Source: Clostridia bacterium (GTDB lineage Bacteria > Bacillota > Clostridia > Peptostreptococcales > Anaerovoracaceae). From it: a stretch of DNA of 42,452 nucleotides. The DNA lies in NCBI GenBank assembly GCA_030537495.1, contig JAUNMH010000013.1, positions 1-42,452 of the forward strand, written 5' to 3'. The first letter of the stretch is position 1. Each line of letters starts with the position of its first letter. Made by a program: the position numbers and the translations under genes. Below the pieces are notes generated by a model. It searched no databases. It saw only the letters and a list, made by a program, of their open reading frames with translations, and had not been told where the DNA came from. Positions 8,080 to 16,447 of the stretch are shown in pieces.

Positions 8080-9009
8080 ATGAATGATATTATGAGATTT
8101 ATTGCGAAAAGACTATGTATCGGGTTACTGGTAGTTTTATTTGTAACTGTTATTGTTTTTTCCATTATGCAGGCTATGCCGGGAAATCCCATTGACCTGA
8201 TGGTAGACACAAGAGTTTCTGCTGAGAAGGTCGCTGAAATTAAGGCGCAATGGGGATTAGACGAGCCACCTGTTGTTCAGTACTTTTACTGGATGAAGAA
8301 TGTATTACACGGCGATTTAGGAACTTCCATTTCCCTAAAACAAGGTGTTTCGGATTTGATAATGCAGAGACTTCCGTATACTTTAATGCTTACGGGAGCA
8401 GCACTTTTAATAGAATATTTAATAGCTATTCCATTAGGTTTATGGGCAGCGGTTAAGAAAAATGGAGTTGCAGACAGAGCACTTACTGTAACAACAATCG
8501 TGCTTTGGTCAATGCCTCCTTTTTGGCTAGGAGTTCTATTTATCCTTATTTTCTCCGTATGGCTGGGAGTTTTACCTATTTCAGGATGGAGCGGAATGGC
8601 CTCCTTGATTCTACCTGCCTTTACTTTGGCATTGCCATCACTGGCACAGATTTTCAGACTGACTCGTTCTGAGGTACTTGACGTTCTGGATGAAAAATAT
8701 GTTACAACAGCACATGCTAAGGGTCTTAAAAATAAGATTGTACTAGTAAGACACGTGCTTAGAAATGCATTAATTCCAGTAACTGTTATGTTCTTCTTGT
8801 CATTGCCTTGGTTGATTGGCGGCGCAGTAGTCGTTGAAAATGTTTTCGCGTGGCCAGGCATGGGACAGTTAATCTGGAAAGCAATTTCCAAACAGGATTT
8901 TGTTATTGTACAAGGTGTAGTATTGGTTATTACAGTTCTTACTGTAATATGTAATCTGATCGGAGATATCCTTGCAGGTGTTCTCGATCCGCGAATCAGA
9001 CTGGAATAA
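8080..9009 (+). CDS. dppB: Peptide ABC transporter permease, DppB-like
   Basis: A 309-residue inner-membrane permease of the DppB/OppB family with about six membrane segments. The N-terminal VIVFSIMQAMPGNPID and the EAA loop region (about 195-225, with DEKYVTTAHAKGLKN) are typical. It forms the channel together with the next gene product and docks on the two ATPases. The ATG follows AGAGGTAA. The next gene starts 11 bases downstream. The symbol reflects family membership; the transported substrate is not established. Confidence 0.92.
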   Translation: MNDIMRFIAKRLCIGLLVVLFVTVIVFSIMQAMPGNPIDLMVDTRVSAEKVAEIKAQWGLDEPPVVQYFYWMKNVLHGDLGTSISLKQGVSDLIMQRLPYTLMLTGAALLIEYLIAIPLGLWAAVKKNGVADRALTVTTIVLWSMPPFWLGVLFILIFSVWLGVLPISGWSGMASLILPAFTLALPSLAQIFRLTRSEVLDVLDEKYVTTAHAKGLKNKIVLVRHVLRNALIPVTVMFFLSLPWLIGGAVVVENVFAWPGMGQLIWKAISKQDFVIVQGVVLVITVLTVICNLIGDILAGVLDPRIRLE

Positions 9010-9019
9010 GGTGATATTA

Positions 9020-9856
9020 ATGATTAAAAAAGAAAAATTTAAACGTTTATTAAAGAACCCGATGTTTGTCATTGGTTCAGTTATGTTTTTAATTGTCATC
9101 CTGGTCGTAATTTTCGCACCAGTTATTGCACCGCACACATACACAGAACAGAATGCAAGCGTTGCATTGACAGGTCCATGCAAAGAGTACCCATGGGGAA
9201 CAGATCAGTATGGCAGATGTATTTTCAGTAGAGTAGTATATGGCTCTAGAATTGCTCTGAGCGTTGGTATTATAGCAGTTGTAATCGAGACACTAATTGG
9301 TGTTACTCTTGGAATTATTTCTGGATATTATGGAAAGAAAATCGACAAGGTCGTACAGTTTGTTACAGATGCAACTTGGGCAATCCCGCCAATTATTTTA
9401 GCTATGGCTATCGTTTTAATGTTAGGTTCAAGTGCTACAAATGTAGCAATAGCAGTTGCTGTAGTAAGCTGGGCACAGTTTACGAAGATTATCAGAACTA
9501 AGGTTATGGCAATCAAAGCATTACCGTACATTGAAGCGGCAAGAATATATGGTGAAAGTGATCTTAGCATTATTTTAAGATACATTTTGCCAAACCTAGT
9601 ATCAACTATTATCGTATTGGCAACTTTAGCTATGCCTTCTGCAATTCTATCAACAACTTCCATGGGATTCCTGGGATTAGGAGCTCAGCAGCCATTACCA
9701 GACTGGGGATGGATTTTACAGAATGGTATTCAGTATATTAAAAATGCGGCATGGATCAGTATGGCGCCAGGACTGGCAATTGTTTGGACAGTTCTAAGCT
9801 TCAACCTCGTAGGCGAGGGTGTAAAGGAATTGCTTGACCCTAGAGCGAGAGTATAA
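9020..9856 (+). CDS. dppC: Peptide ABC transporter permease, DppC-like
   Basis: A 278-residue permease of the DppC/OppC family. The N-terminal FKRLLKNPMFVIGSVMF and the segment HPLGTDxxGRD, here seen as YPWGTDQYGRCIFSR, are family marks; the EAA loop lies near KALPYIEAARIYG. The start at 9020 is chosen because AAGGTG lies in front of it; an in-frame ATG at 8972 would overlap the previous gene by 38 bases. Partner of the preceding permease. Confidence 0.92.
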   Translation: MIKKEKFKRLLKNPMFVIGSVMFLIVILVVIFAPVIAPHTYTEQNASVALTGPCKEYPWGTDQYGRCIFSRVVYGSRIALSVGIIAVVIETLIGVTLGIISGYYGKKIDKVVQFVTDATWAIPPIILAMAIVLMLGSSATNVAIAVAVVSWAQFTKIIRTKVMAIKALPYIEAARIYGESDLSIILRYILPNLVSTIIVLATLAMPSAILSTTSMGFLGLGAQQPLPDWGWILQNGIQYIKNAAWISMAPGLAIVWTVLSFNLVGEGVKELLDPRARV

Positions 9857-9866
9857 GGAGATAAAT

Positions 9867-10847
9867 ATGAAAGACACTTTGATTGACATTAAGGATCTAT
9901 GCGTGGAGTTCCAGTCTCCTTCTGGAACAGTACATGCCGTAGACAATGTTAGCTTTGATATAAAAAAAGGAGAAGTTTTTGCCCTAGTCGGCGAATCCGG
10001 TTGTGGTAAATCAACGACGGCCATGGGCATTATGCAGCTGATTAAACAGCCTGGTAAAATCGCAGGCGGGGAAATTAATTTTGACGGCAGAGACTTACTT
10101 AAGTTGAGTGCTGACGAGATGACAGAAGTTAGAGGAAAACAAATCGGCATCATCTTCCAGAATCCTTTAGATTCCCTGAACCCGGTTTACACAGTAGGAT
10201 ATCAGATGACAGAAGGTCTTCTGGTTGATAAGATGGAGAAAAAAGAGGCTTACAAGCTGGCTTGTGACATGCTTCGAGATGTAAAAATTTCTGACGTTGA
10301 AGAGAGAATGAAAACTTATCCACATGAGATTTCAGGAGGTATGCGTCAGCGTGTTATGATCGGTATGATGCTATGCAGAAACCCTCAGCTTCTAATTGCT
10401 GACGAACCAACAACGGCTTTAGACGTAACAATTCAGGCGGGTATTATAGAGCTTATGAATGAACTTCGTAGAAAGTATGATTCCTCAATTCTAATAATTA
10501 CCCACGACTTTGGAATCGTTGCTGATATTGCTGATAGAGTCGGAGTTATGTATGCAGGAAACTTAATCGAGGTAGGGGAAGTATTCGAAATATTTGACAA
10601 CCCAAAACACCCATACACTCGTCTTCTTATGAAGGCGCTTCCGACTATTACTAAGGATGAAGGACGACTAGAGACTATTCGTGGTAACGTACCAAATCTT
10701 GCTGAGGTGAAACCTGGTTGTAAGTTTGCAGATAGATGTCCTTATGCAAAGGAAATCTGTTACAAAGAAAAGCCTGAGCTTAGGGAAATTTCAGAGGGGC
10801 ACCTATGTGCATGTCTATTAGCGGAAGGAGGCTTGGGAGATGAGTAA
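9867..10847 (+). CDS. dppD: Peptide ABC transporter ATP-binding protein, DppD-like
   Basis: A 326-residue cytoplasmic ATPase. It has Walker A GESGCGKST (residues 42-50), Q-loop IFQNPLDSLNP, signature ISGGMRQR and Walker B LLIADEPTTALD. The C-terminal extension has the cysteine-rich pattern CKFADRCPYAKEIC seen in oligopeptide/dipeptide transporters. AAGGAG at 9856 overlaps the previous stop and fixes the start at 9867. Its end overlaps the next gene by eight bases, so the two ATPases are translationally coupled. Confidence 0.94.
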   Translation: MKDTLIDIKDLCVEFQSPSGTVHAVDNVSFDIKKGEVFALVGESGCGKSTTAMGIMQLIKQPGKIAGGEINFDGRDLLKLSADEMTEVRGKQIGIIFQNPLDSLNPVYTVGYQMTEGLLVDKMEKKEAYKLACDMLRDVKISDVEERMKTYPHEISGGMRQRVMIGMMLCRNPQLLIADEPTTALDVTIQAGIIELMNELRRKYDSSILIITHDFGIVADIADRVGVMYAGNLIEVGEVFEIFDNPKHPYTRLLMKALPTITKDEGRLETIRGNVPNLAEVKPGCKFADRCPYAKEICYKEKPELREISEGHLCACLLAEGGLGDE

Positions 10848-11814
10848 CGAAAAAGAAGTTTTGATTAAAATAGAACATCTGAAAAAGTTTTTCCCGCTAC
10901 GTAACAGTAAGAGTGGTGCAGCTGTTAGGGCTGTAGATGATGTAAGCTTGAATATTTACAAGGGTGAAACTCTTGGACTTGTTGGAGAGAGTGGTAGTGG
11001 AAAAACTACCCTTGCTAAAGTAATTCTAGGCCTTTTGCCACCGACAGAAAGCACCGTATATATTGACGGTAAGGACATGTGGAACAAGAAGGAACAGAAG
11101 GAACTACGTAAGCAAATCGGTTCTGTGTTCCAGGACCCTGCGTCCTCATTGAACCCGAGAGCAACTATTTACAGATCCTTAGAAAGACCTTTGGAAGTGC
11201 ATGGACTTTCTAAGGCAGAAGCAAAGGAACTTATTTATAAGACAGCTGATAGAATTAATATTGGACATGAACTGTTAGAACGTTTCCCACACGAATTATC
11301 TGGGGGACAGCAACAGCGTGTGAGTATCGCAAGAGCTATTATGCTTCAGCCATCTCTGTTAGTTTTAGACGAGCCTACTAGTGCGTTAGACGTATCAGTA
11401 CAGGCACAGACACTCAATGAACTTCTAAAACTACAGAGTGACTACAACATGACGTACCTATTTATTACGCACAATCTATCTGTAGTAAGATATATGAGTG
11501 ACAGAATTTGCGTTTTATATGGTGGCCAGATTATGGAAATTGGAAGCACCGACCAAGTGTATGCTCACTACAAACATCCATATACTTTTGGTTTGATGTC
11601 TTCTGTACCACCACTGCATCCTAAATTCCGTAATCGCGATAAAAACCTACTGAGTGGCGAAATGCCAAGCCTTGTAGGCGACGGAAAAGGATGTGCCTTT
11701 GCTAGCAGATGTAAGTTCTGTAAGGATATTTGTAAAGAAGAGAGACCTGAAATGAAAGCTGTAGGTGAAGACCACTATGCAGCGTGCCATTTTGCCGGAG
11801 AACTTTCTTTTTAA
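10840..11814 (+). CDS. dppF: Peptide ABC transporter ATP-binding protein, DppF-like
   Basis: A 324-residue ATPase, the partner of the preceding one. Walker A GESGSGKTT, signature LSGGQQQR and Walker B LLVLDEPTSALD are intact, and the C-terminal extension again has a Cys cluster (CAFASRCKFCKDIC). Both family marks and position support a DppD/DppF heterodimer. The ATG overlaps the preceding gene, with GGAGG upstream within it. Confidence 0.94.
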   Translation: MSNEKEVLIKIEHLKKFFPLRNSKSGAAVRAVDDVSLNIYKGETLGLVGESGSGKTTLAKVILGLLPPTESTVYIDGKDMWNKKEQKELRKQIGSVFQDPASSLNPRATIYRSLERPLEVHGLSKAEAKELIYKTADRINIGHELLERFPHELSGGQQQRVSIARAIMLQPSLLVLDEPTSALDVSVQAQTLNELLKLQSDYNMTYLFITHNLSVVRYMSDRICVLYGGQIMEIGSTDQVYAHYKHPYTFGLMSSVPPLHPKFRNRDKNLLSGEMPSLVGDGKGCAFASRCKFCKDICKEERPEMKAVGEDHYAACHFAGELSF

Positions 11815-11853
11815 CCTGTAACAATCATGAACAATGAGAAGGAGATTAATGAG

Positions 11854-13200
11854 ATGAGTGCTTTAAAAATCGTAAATGCCCGCATTCCAGATTATGAACA
11901 GGATTGCATTAAGGAGGCAGATCTTCTAATCCGTGACGGAAAAATCGAAAAAATTGCATCTTGTGGGGAGATTGCTGAAGATGCTCAGGCAACTATCGAT
12001 GCAAAGGGACAGATTGTTTCTGCTGGTTTTGTTGATATGCACGCGCATGAGGACTCACCGGAGAATGCGTACTTCACCTCTGAATGTTGCCTCAAAATGG
12101 GCGTTACTACAAAGATTGCCGGAAACTGCGGCGAGATATACGATGCTCTTCCTAAGTTTGTTGAACGCCTAAAGGACGGAAGTCCAACAAACTATATGAT
12201 GTTCATTGGACAGAATACATTGCGTGAAATGGTAGGGGCAGATGACAGATATGCACCGTCTACACCTGAGCAAATAGAGAAAATGAAAGAAATAGTCAAA
12301 GAATGGCTAGCATATTCACCAGTTGGGCTTTCCTGCGGTTTCGAGTATTCTCCGGGAGTTACTCTTGATGAAACTGTGGAATTGCTCAAGGCATTCGATG
12401 GAAAGGACTATATAATTTCGGTTCATTTCAGAAGTGACGGACCTCTTGCACCTAAATCAACAGAGGAACTGGTTGAGCTGAGCAAGCGCTCAGGATATAA
12501 AGCACAGATGTCTCATATCGGAAGTTGTAGCGCAGTTGGCTACATGAGAGAAACTCTGGATGTTCTTGAAAAAGCAAGAGCCGAAGGCGTGGATATTATG
12601 GCAGATTGCTATCCATATAATGCATTTTGTACTGGAATTGGCACAGCTGTTTTCGATGAAGAATCCTTTAGCAAGTGGGACTACAGTGACCTTATGCTTA
12701 CTGCTGGACCACATAAGAATGAACGTTGCACAAAGGAATTATTCGAGAAAATCCGCAAAGAAGATCCGGATATGTATGTAGTCGCTTTTGTTATGAATGA
12801 GGATGAAATCGAAATGGCATACAAGCAGCCATATGTTATGGTTGGTAGTGACTGCGGTTTCGTTGACAAGGCTGGACATCCACGTGGTGCAGGAACTTTC
12901 CCTAGAATTCTAGGACGCCTAGTAAGAGAAAAGAAGGCCATGAGTCTTCTGGAAGCTTTGAAGAAGATGACTGTAATTCCGGCACAGCGTGTTAATTTAA
13001 GAAGCAAGGGCGAGGTAAAGGAAGGCTACGACGCAGACCTTGTTATCTTTGATGAGAATACAATCATAGACAGAGCAACATTCGAAGAACCGACATTACC
13101 TCCTGAAGGCATTTCTTACGTAATTATGAATGGGGAAATTGCTGTTAAGGATAATGAAATATTGAACGGAAGATTAGGAAGATACATTCCGTTTGAATAA
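11854..13200 (+). CDS. N-acyl-D-amino-acid deacylase (D-aminoacylase family)
   Basis: A 448-residue metal-dependent amidohydrolase that should remove the acyl group from N-acyl-D-amino acids, or act on related N-capped D-residues, in the cytosol. Visible metal ligands and marks: His63-Ala-His65 after the first strand, Cys92 in AGNCG (the bridging cysteine of D-aminoacylases), His191-Phe-Arg193, His221 in MSHIGS and Asp333 in MVGSDCGF. I start it at 11854, where AAGGAG is correctly placed; an ATG at 11827 has no ribosome binding site. Last gene of the operon, before a strong terminator. With the peptide transporter and the cytosolic serine hydrolase it suggests uptake and breakdown of D-residue-containing peptides. 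The exact substrate is unknown. Confidence 0.88.
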   Translation: MSALKIVNARIPDYEQDCIKEADLLIRDGKIEKIASCGEIAEDAQATIDAKGQIVSAGFVDMHAHEDSPENAYFTSECCLKMGVTTKIAGNCGEIYDALPKFVERLKDGSPTNYMMFIGQNTLREMVGADDRYAPSTPEQIEKMKEIVKEWLAYSPVGLSCGFEYSPGVTLDETVELLKAFDGKDYIISVHFRSDGPLAPKSTEELVELSKRSGYKAQMSHIGSCSAVGYMRETLDVLEKARAEGVDIMADCYPYNAFCTGIGTAVFDEESFSKWDYSDLMLTAGPHKNERCTKELFEKIRKEDPDMYVVAFVMNEDEIEMAYKQPYVMVGSDCGFVDKAGHPRGAGTFPRILGRLVREKKAMSLLEALKKMTVIPAQRVNLRSKGEVKEGYDADLVIFDENTIIDRATFEEPTLPPEGISYVIMNGEIAVKDNEILNGRLGRYIPFE

Positions 13201-13237
13201 TCAGGTCGAACAGAAAGCTAAATAAAAAACCATCAAT

Positions 13238-13273
13238 AAAAGGCTGATTAGCGTTATTGCCAATCAGCCTTTT
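13238..13273. terminator. Bidirectional terminator between convergent genes
   Basis: A 12-bp stem (AAAAGGCTGATT with AATCAGCCTTTT) and a 12-base loop. It has T-rich sequence to the right and A-rich sequence to the left, so it can serve the operon ending at 13200 and the gene ending at 13320. Confidence 0.85.
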
Positions 13274-13319
13274 CTTAATTTTTGGTTTTTAGGTTACTTT
13301 TCAAAAAATTAAGTTTTAG

Positions 13320-16118
13320 TTATATAGTTTTAAGACTTCCATCCTTCGTTACCTGGAAAGTTAGAGCCTTGTAACCATCGGCTTTCACCTCAACAGTTGT
13401 GTTCTCAGATTTTGAGAATGCATCCTTTCCGAGCTTCAGATAGATACGGTTGCCACCATAAGTCGGATCATTTGTCGCCATGTAGCTTTTTCCATCAAAG
13501 AAGAAGTTTAGTGTTGCCTTAGAATAAGAAGTTCCACCAACAGTTACTGATTCAATTGCGCTTAAATACTTCTCAATGTCAGCCTCTTCACCATTGAATG
13601 AAACAGTGTATGCGTCACTTCCTTCAATGCCTTTTACTTCAGGAGCAGCAGGAACTCCTGATTCACTGCCGCTTTTTGAAGCAGCCGTTACTGTTAAAGT
13701 AACAGTCTTAACACCATAATACTTTGAAGCAAGTGTCACTGTGTACTCTCCGGCATCCTTAAACTGTCCACCCTTGATAACAACTTCAGTCTGTGAGCCC
13801 TCATCTCCTACAAGTTCATACCAGTCATTGCCGGTACTTCCGCCAGCATCCTTAGTCAGTACTGTAACTGCATCACTGCCATCACGTGAAATTAGAACGC
13901 TGCTCAGATTCTTAAGGAAGTCACCCTTAGAACCATCAACCTTGATAGTTACATCAGCATTTGTCTCATGAGTATCTTCCCCAACTGAAAGACTCACATC
14001 CTCAAGGTCTTTCTTTTCACTTCCACCTGAACCTAAATACTTGTTGTTAATATCTCCAAGAGAATTATCCTCAAGTATAGCCTTTACATTTGCAGGTCTT
14101 GTCTTAACAGTCTTTGCTGAATCTGACTTTGTGTAGCTCTCGAAGGACAGATACTTGCCACTAATCTTAGAATCTGATACTGCATTGTAGTAATCAGTCC
14201 AGTCATAGAAAATGCTTCCATCTGCATTCACCACATAATCCGGAATAACGTCCTCAGCCCATCTGTCTACGATTGCTGAAGCTGCACTGCTTCCATATCC
14301 GATTTTATCAAGAATGATCGCGTTGCTCAGAAGATCTCCGTTAAACATTAGGTTTGCAGAAATGCTGCTACCTGATGAAGAATCCTCTGATGAACCGCCA
14401 GTAGATGTTGTCGCGCTACTTACAGCATCCACTTTGAATGCGGCGCTCTTCATAGAAGAGCTTGTGCTTATGGACTCACCGTCAACAACCTCGAACTTTT
14501 TTGATATTGTCTTGAACCCGGCCGCACGAATTTCAACATTGTATACACCTTTTTGTGTTGTGTGGTTTACACCCTTTCCTTCTTCGGCATTTGTATCATT
14601 GTAGAGGACAAAAAGCCCTGAATTTCCGAATAAATAATAGTCGTTTATGTATGTCAGCTCTTCGCTAGTTCCATCTGGCTTTGTAAGCACTACGCTCTCA
14701 ATTGGTGAAGTAACGCCGTAAATCATGTTTTCAATTTTGAAATGAATGTTCTGTCCCGAGTGAATCGCTGTAGACTCGCTAAGCTTGATTGTTGGTGCAG
14801 TTTCATTCACTACGTTGATAAGCGCCATGCAGCTCTGAACACCCTGAGTCCCATGTTTGTCAGCAGACCTTACACGAACATAGTACTTTCCATTATTTCT
14901 GAAATTAGGCTGTCCAAGCGCAATGTCGATTGTTGCGACGGTATTACTGCCATGCGAAACATTGGTTGCCTTAGTATACTTGAGACTTCCCATGTCAGCT
15001 TTTCTTTCGTCATAGCTTACAAGCGTAACTGCACCAGAATCAGGAATTGCATCGAACCATGCCTTGTCAGCCTCGCTCGCATAATTGAACATAATCTGCA
15101 CATTTCCACTACCATCCGATTTTAGTTCAGCGTCAGGCGCATAATACTTGATGCTTTTCACAGCCGCATCGTTGCTTGCAAAAGTTGTCTTTGATGGGTT
15201 TATTCTCACGTTTCCGTCGTCATCGTAGCTAGGGAGATAGTAGTCAAAAATCGAAACTGCTCCGTGGGCAATCACGTATGCTGGGTCAGTGTCCTTTACG
15301 ACAACCGGTTTCGTCGGGGTTTTGTTGTCAGAAAGTGTCACACTCTCGCTTCCGCTGCCATCCTCAGTTGTGACCCTAACCTCTGCAGGATTCAGACTTG
15401 TGATCTCCCACTTGGCCACACTTCCATCATCAGTTACAGGAGTCATCGCCTCGCTCACATCCACGCCGTCAACCCATACATGAGTGTTCTTAAGAGTGTA
15501 TCCATCAGCATAAGAAACTACCACATACTGTGCGTATCCCGCGTCCAAAAGCTTTGTTTTCTCGTTGTCAATCACATCAATCGTCTTGTTTTCCGGTGCT
15601 ACGGTACTACCCGGCGTTCCGCTGCCACCAGCTCCTGGCGTTATAGTTGTACCAGAATTATCAAAACCACCTGAGGTATCAGTTCCGCCATTTCCAGGCT
15701 TCTCACTTGCTCCAGGATCTTCCTTCGCCTTCAGAGTAACAGCTGGTGAATAGAGGTACGCTGAAATCCTGTTCCCCTTAATCGCTCTTACAGAAACCTT
15801 GTACTTCACACCCTCCTTCAGTCCATTGATTGTATAAACTCTCTTGCTTGTAGTTGCAATCTTCTTATACTTTCCGTTGCCGGCCTTTAGCTTAATCTGG
15901 TACTTAGTACCACGAAGAGTCTTCTTTCCCTTATGCCACTTAACTGTAAAAGACGTTTCCGTCTTTGAACTTACAGTAAGATCTGTAGGTGAAGAAAGTT
16001 TCTTCGAAGTTGCCGCATATACACTGCCACCTCCATGTGGCATTGCTGTAACAGAAAGCGCAACAGCCAGTGCTATGGCTGATAACTTTCTAGGCATATT
16101 CCCTTTAATGTGTGTCAT
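13320..16118 (-). CDS. Large secreted protein with Fn3 and haemoglobin-interacting-type (HID) domains
   Basis: About 932 residues. A signal peptide (MPRKLSAIALAVALSVTAMP... ending at VYAAT) is followed by an Fn3 domain (about 40-130), a Gly/Pro/Ser/Thr linker (about 135-180), and several beta-rich repeats. At least three of these, including the last about 100 residues (from APEVKGIEGSDAYTVSFNG), look like the DUF1533/Shr HID domain, in which a surface protein binds haemoglobin. I see no LPXTG motif, SLH domain or membrane anchor, so it is probably released or held non-covalently. The start at 16118 has GGAGG five bases upstream; an in-frame ATG at 16154 would add 12 residues. Two operator-like repeats on its promoter fit metal- or haem-dependent control. 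Ligand binding is inferred from domain type only. Confidence 0.8.
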   Translation of the reverse strand: MTHIKGNMPRKLSAIALAVALSVTAMPHGGGSVYAATSKKLSSPTDLTVSSKTETSFTVKWHKGKKTLRGTKYQIKLKAGNGKYKKIATTSKRVYTINGLKEGVKYKVSVRAIKGNRISAYLYSPAVTLKAKEDPGASEKPGNGGTDTSGGFDNSGTTITPGAGGSGTPGSTVAPENKTIDVIDNEKTKLLDAGYAQYVVVSYADGYTLKNTHVWVDGVDVSEAMTPVTDDGSVAKWEITSLNPAEVRVTTEDGSGSESVTLSDNKTPTKPVVVKDTDPAYVIAHGAVSIFDYYLPSYDDDGNVRINPSKTTFASNDAAVKSIKYYAPDAELKSDGSGNVQIMFNYASEADKAWFDAIPDSGAVTLVSYDERKADMGSLKYTKATNVSHGSNTVATIDIALGQPNFRNNGKYYVRVRSADKHGTQGVQSCMALINVVNETAPTIKLSESTAIHSGQNIHFKIENMIYGVTSPIESVVLTKPDGTSEELTYINDYYLFGNSGLFVLYNDTNAEEGKGVNHTTQKGVYNVEIRAAGFKTISKKFEVVDGESISTSSSMKSAAFKVDAVSSATTSTGGSSEDSSSGSSISANLMFNGDLLSNAIILDKIGYGSSAASAIVDRWAEDVIPDYVVNADGSIFYDWTDYYNAVSDSKISGKYLSFESYTKSDSAKTVKTRPANVKAILEDNSLGDINNKYLGSGGSEKKDLEDVSLSVGEDTHETNADVTIKVDGSKGDFLKNLSSVLISRDGSDAVTVLTKDAGGSTGNDWYELVGDEGSQTEVVIKGGQFKDAGEYTVTLASKYYGVKTVTLTVTAASKSGSESGVPAAPEVKGIEGSDAYTVSFNGEEADIEKYLSAIESVTVGGTSYSKATLNFFFDGKSYMATNDPTYGGNRIYLKLGKDAFSKSENTTVEVKADGYKALTFQVTKDGSLKTI

Positions 16119-16222
16119 TAGATCCTCCATTAGTAAATTTTCTAAAAAATTCAATCGTTACATCTTATTATTTGAGTACTCATGTACGACCAACAGTTGT
16201 TATGTTATGCTATGTCCACTGC

Positions 16223-16266
16223 GGTTAGTCGTGCCTAACCAGTATTATAGTTAGTTATGACTAACT
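16223..16266 (-). promoter_or_regulatory. Two operator boxes, GTTAG-N6-CTAAC
   Basis: Inverted repeats GGTTAG-N6-CTAACC (16223-16240) and AGTTAG-N6-CTAACT (16249-16266), centres 26 bases apart. The second fills the spacer between the -35 and -10 elements and the first covers the expected transcription start. The layout is that of a repressor-controlled promoter. TTAG/CTAA half-sites resemble those of DtxR-family metal regulators, but the spacing differs from the classical box, so the regulator is not identified. Confidence 0.7.
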
Positions 16267-16272
16267 CGTCAA
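16244..16272 (-). promoter_or_regulatory. Strong sigma-A promoter of the secreted HID protein gene
   Basis: On the minus strand: TTGACG (16272-16267), 17 bases, TATAAT (16249-16244). The predicted start near 16237 gives a leader of about 120 bases before the ATG at 16118. Confidence 0.8.
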
Positions 16273-16291
16273 GTGTTTTTTGCATAGTGAA

Positions 16292-16362
16292 ATAGAGCGG
16301 CGTATACCCCCCCGATAGAAAATATCGAAAAAACTCTAAAAGGGGTCATTACGACGCTCTAT
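16292..16362. repeat. 71-bp imperfect inverted repeat with inner hairpin
   Basis: Outer arms ATAGAGCGGCGT and ACGACGCTCTAT pair with one mismatch, then ACCCC pairs with GGGGT, and a small hairpin CGATA-GAAAA-TATCG (16313-16327) sits in the centre. It lies between two minus-strand genes, 20 bases upstream of the promoter. It could be a terminator-like structure or a small non-autonomous mobile element. No copy is seen elsewhere in the window. Confidence 0.5.
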
Positions 16363-16447
16363 GTTTGAAAGCCTCAGCAACAAAATCAAAATCTGCTAAA
16401 AGAATAGATTATGGTTACAGGAATGATGAGCAGTTTTTTTCTGATTA

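Noticed and set aside
8286..8891. 201-codon frame antisense to dppB
   Set aside because: Shadow of a well-supported permease gene.
14742..15674. Long open frames antisense to the secreted HID protein gene
   Set aside because: Shadows of a long real gene with Ser/Thr-rich codons.
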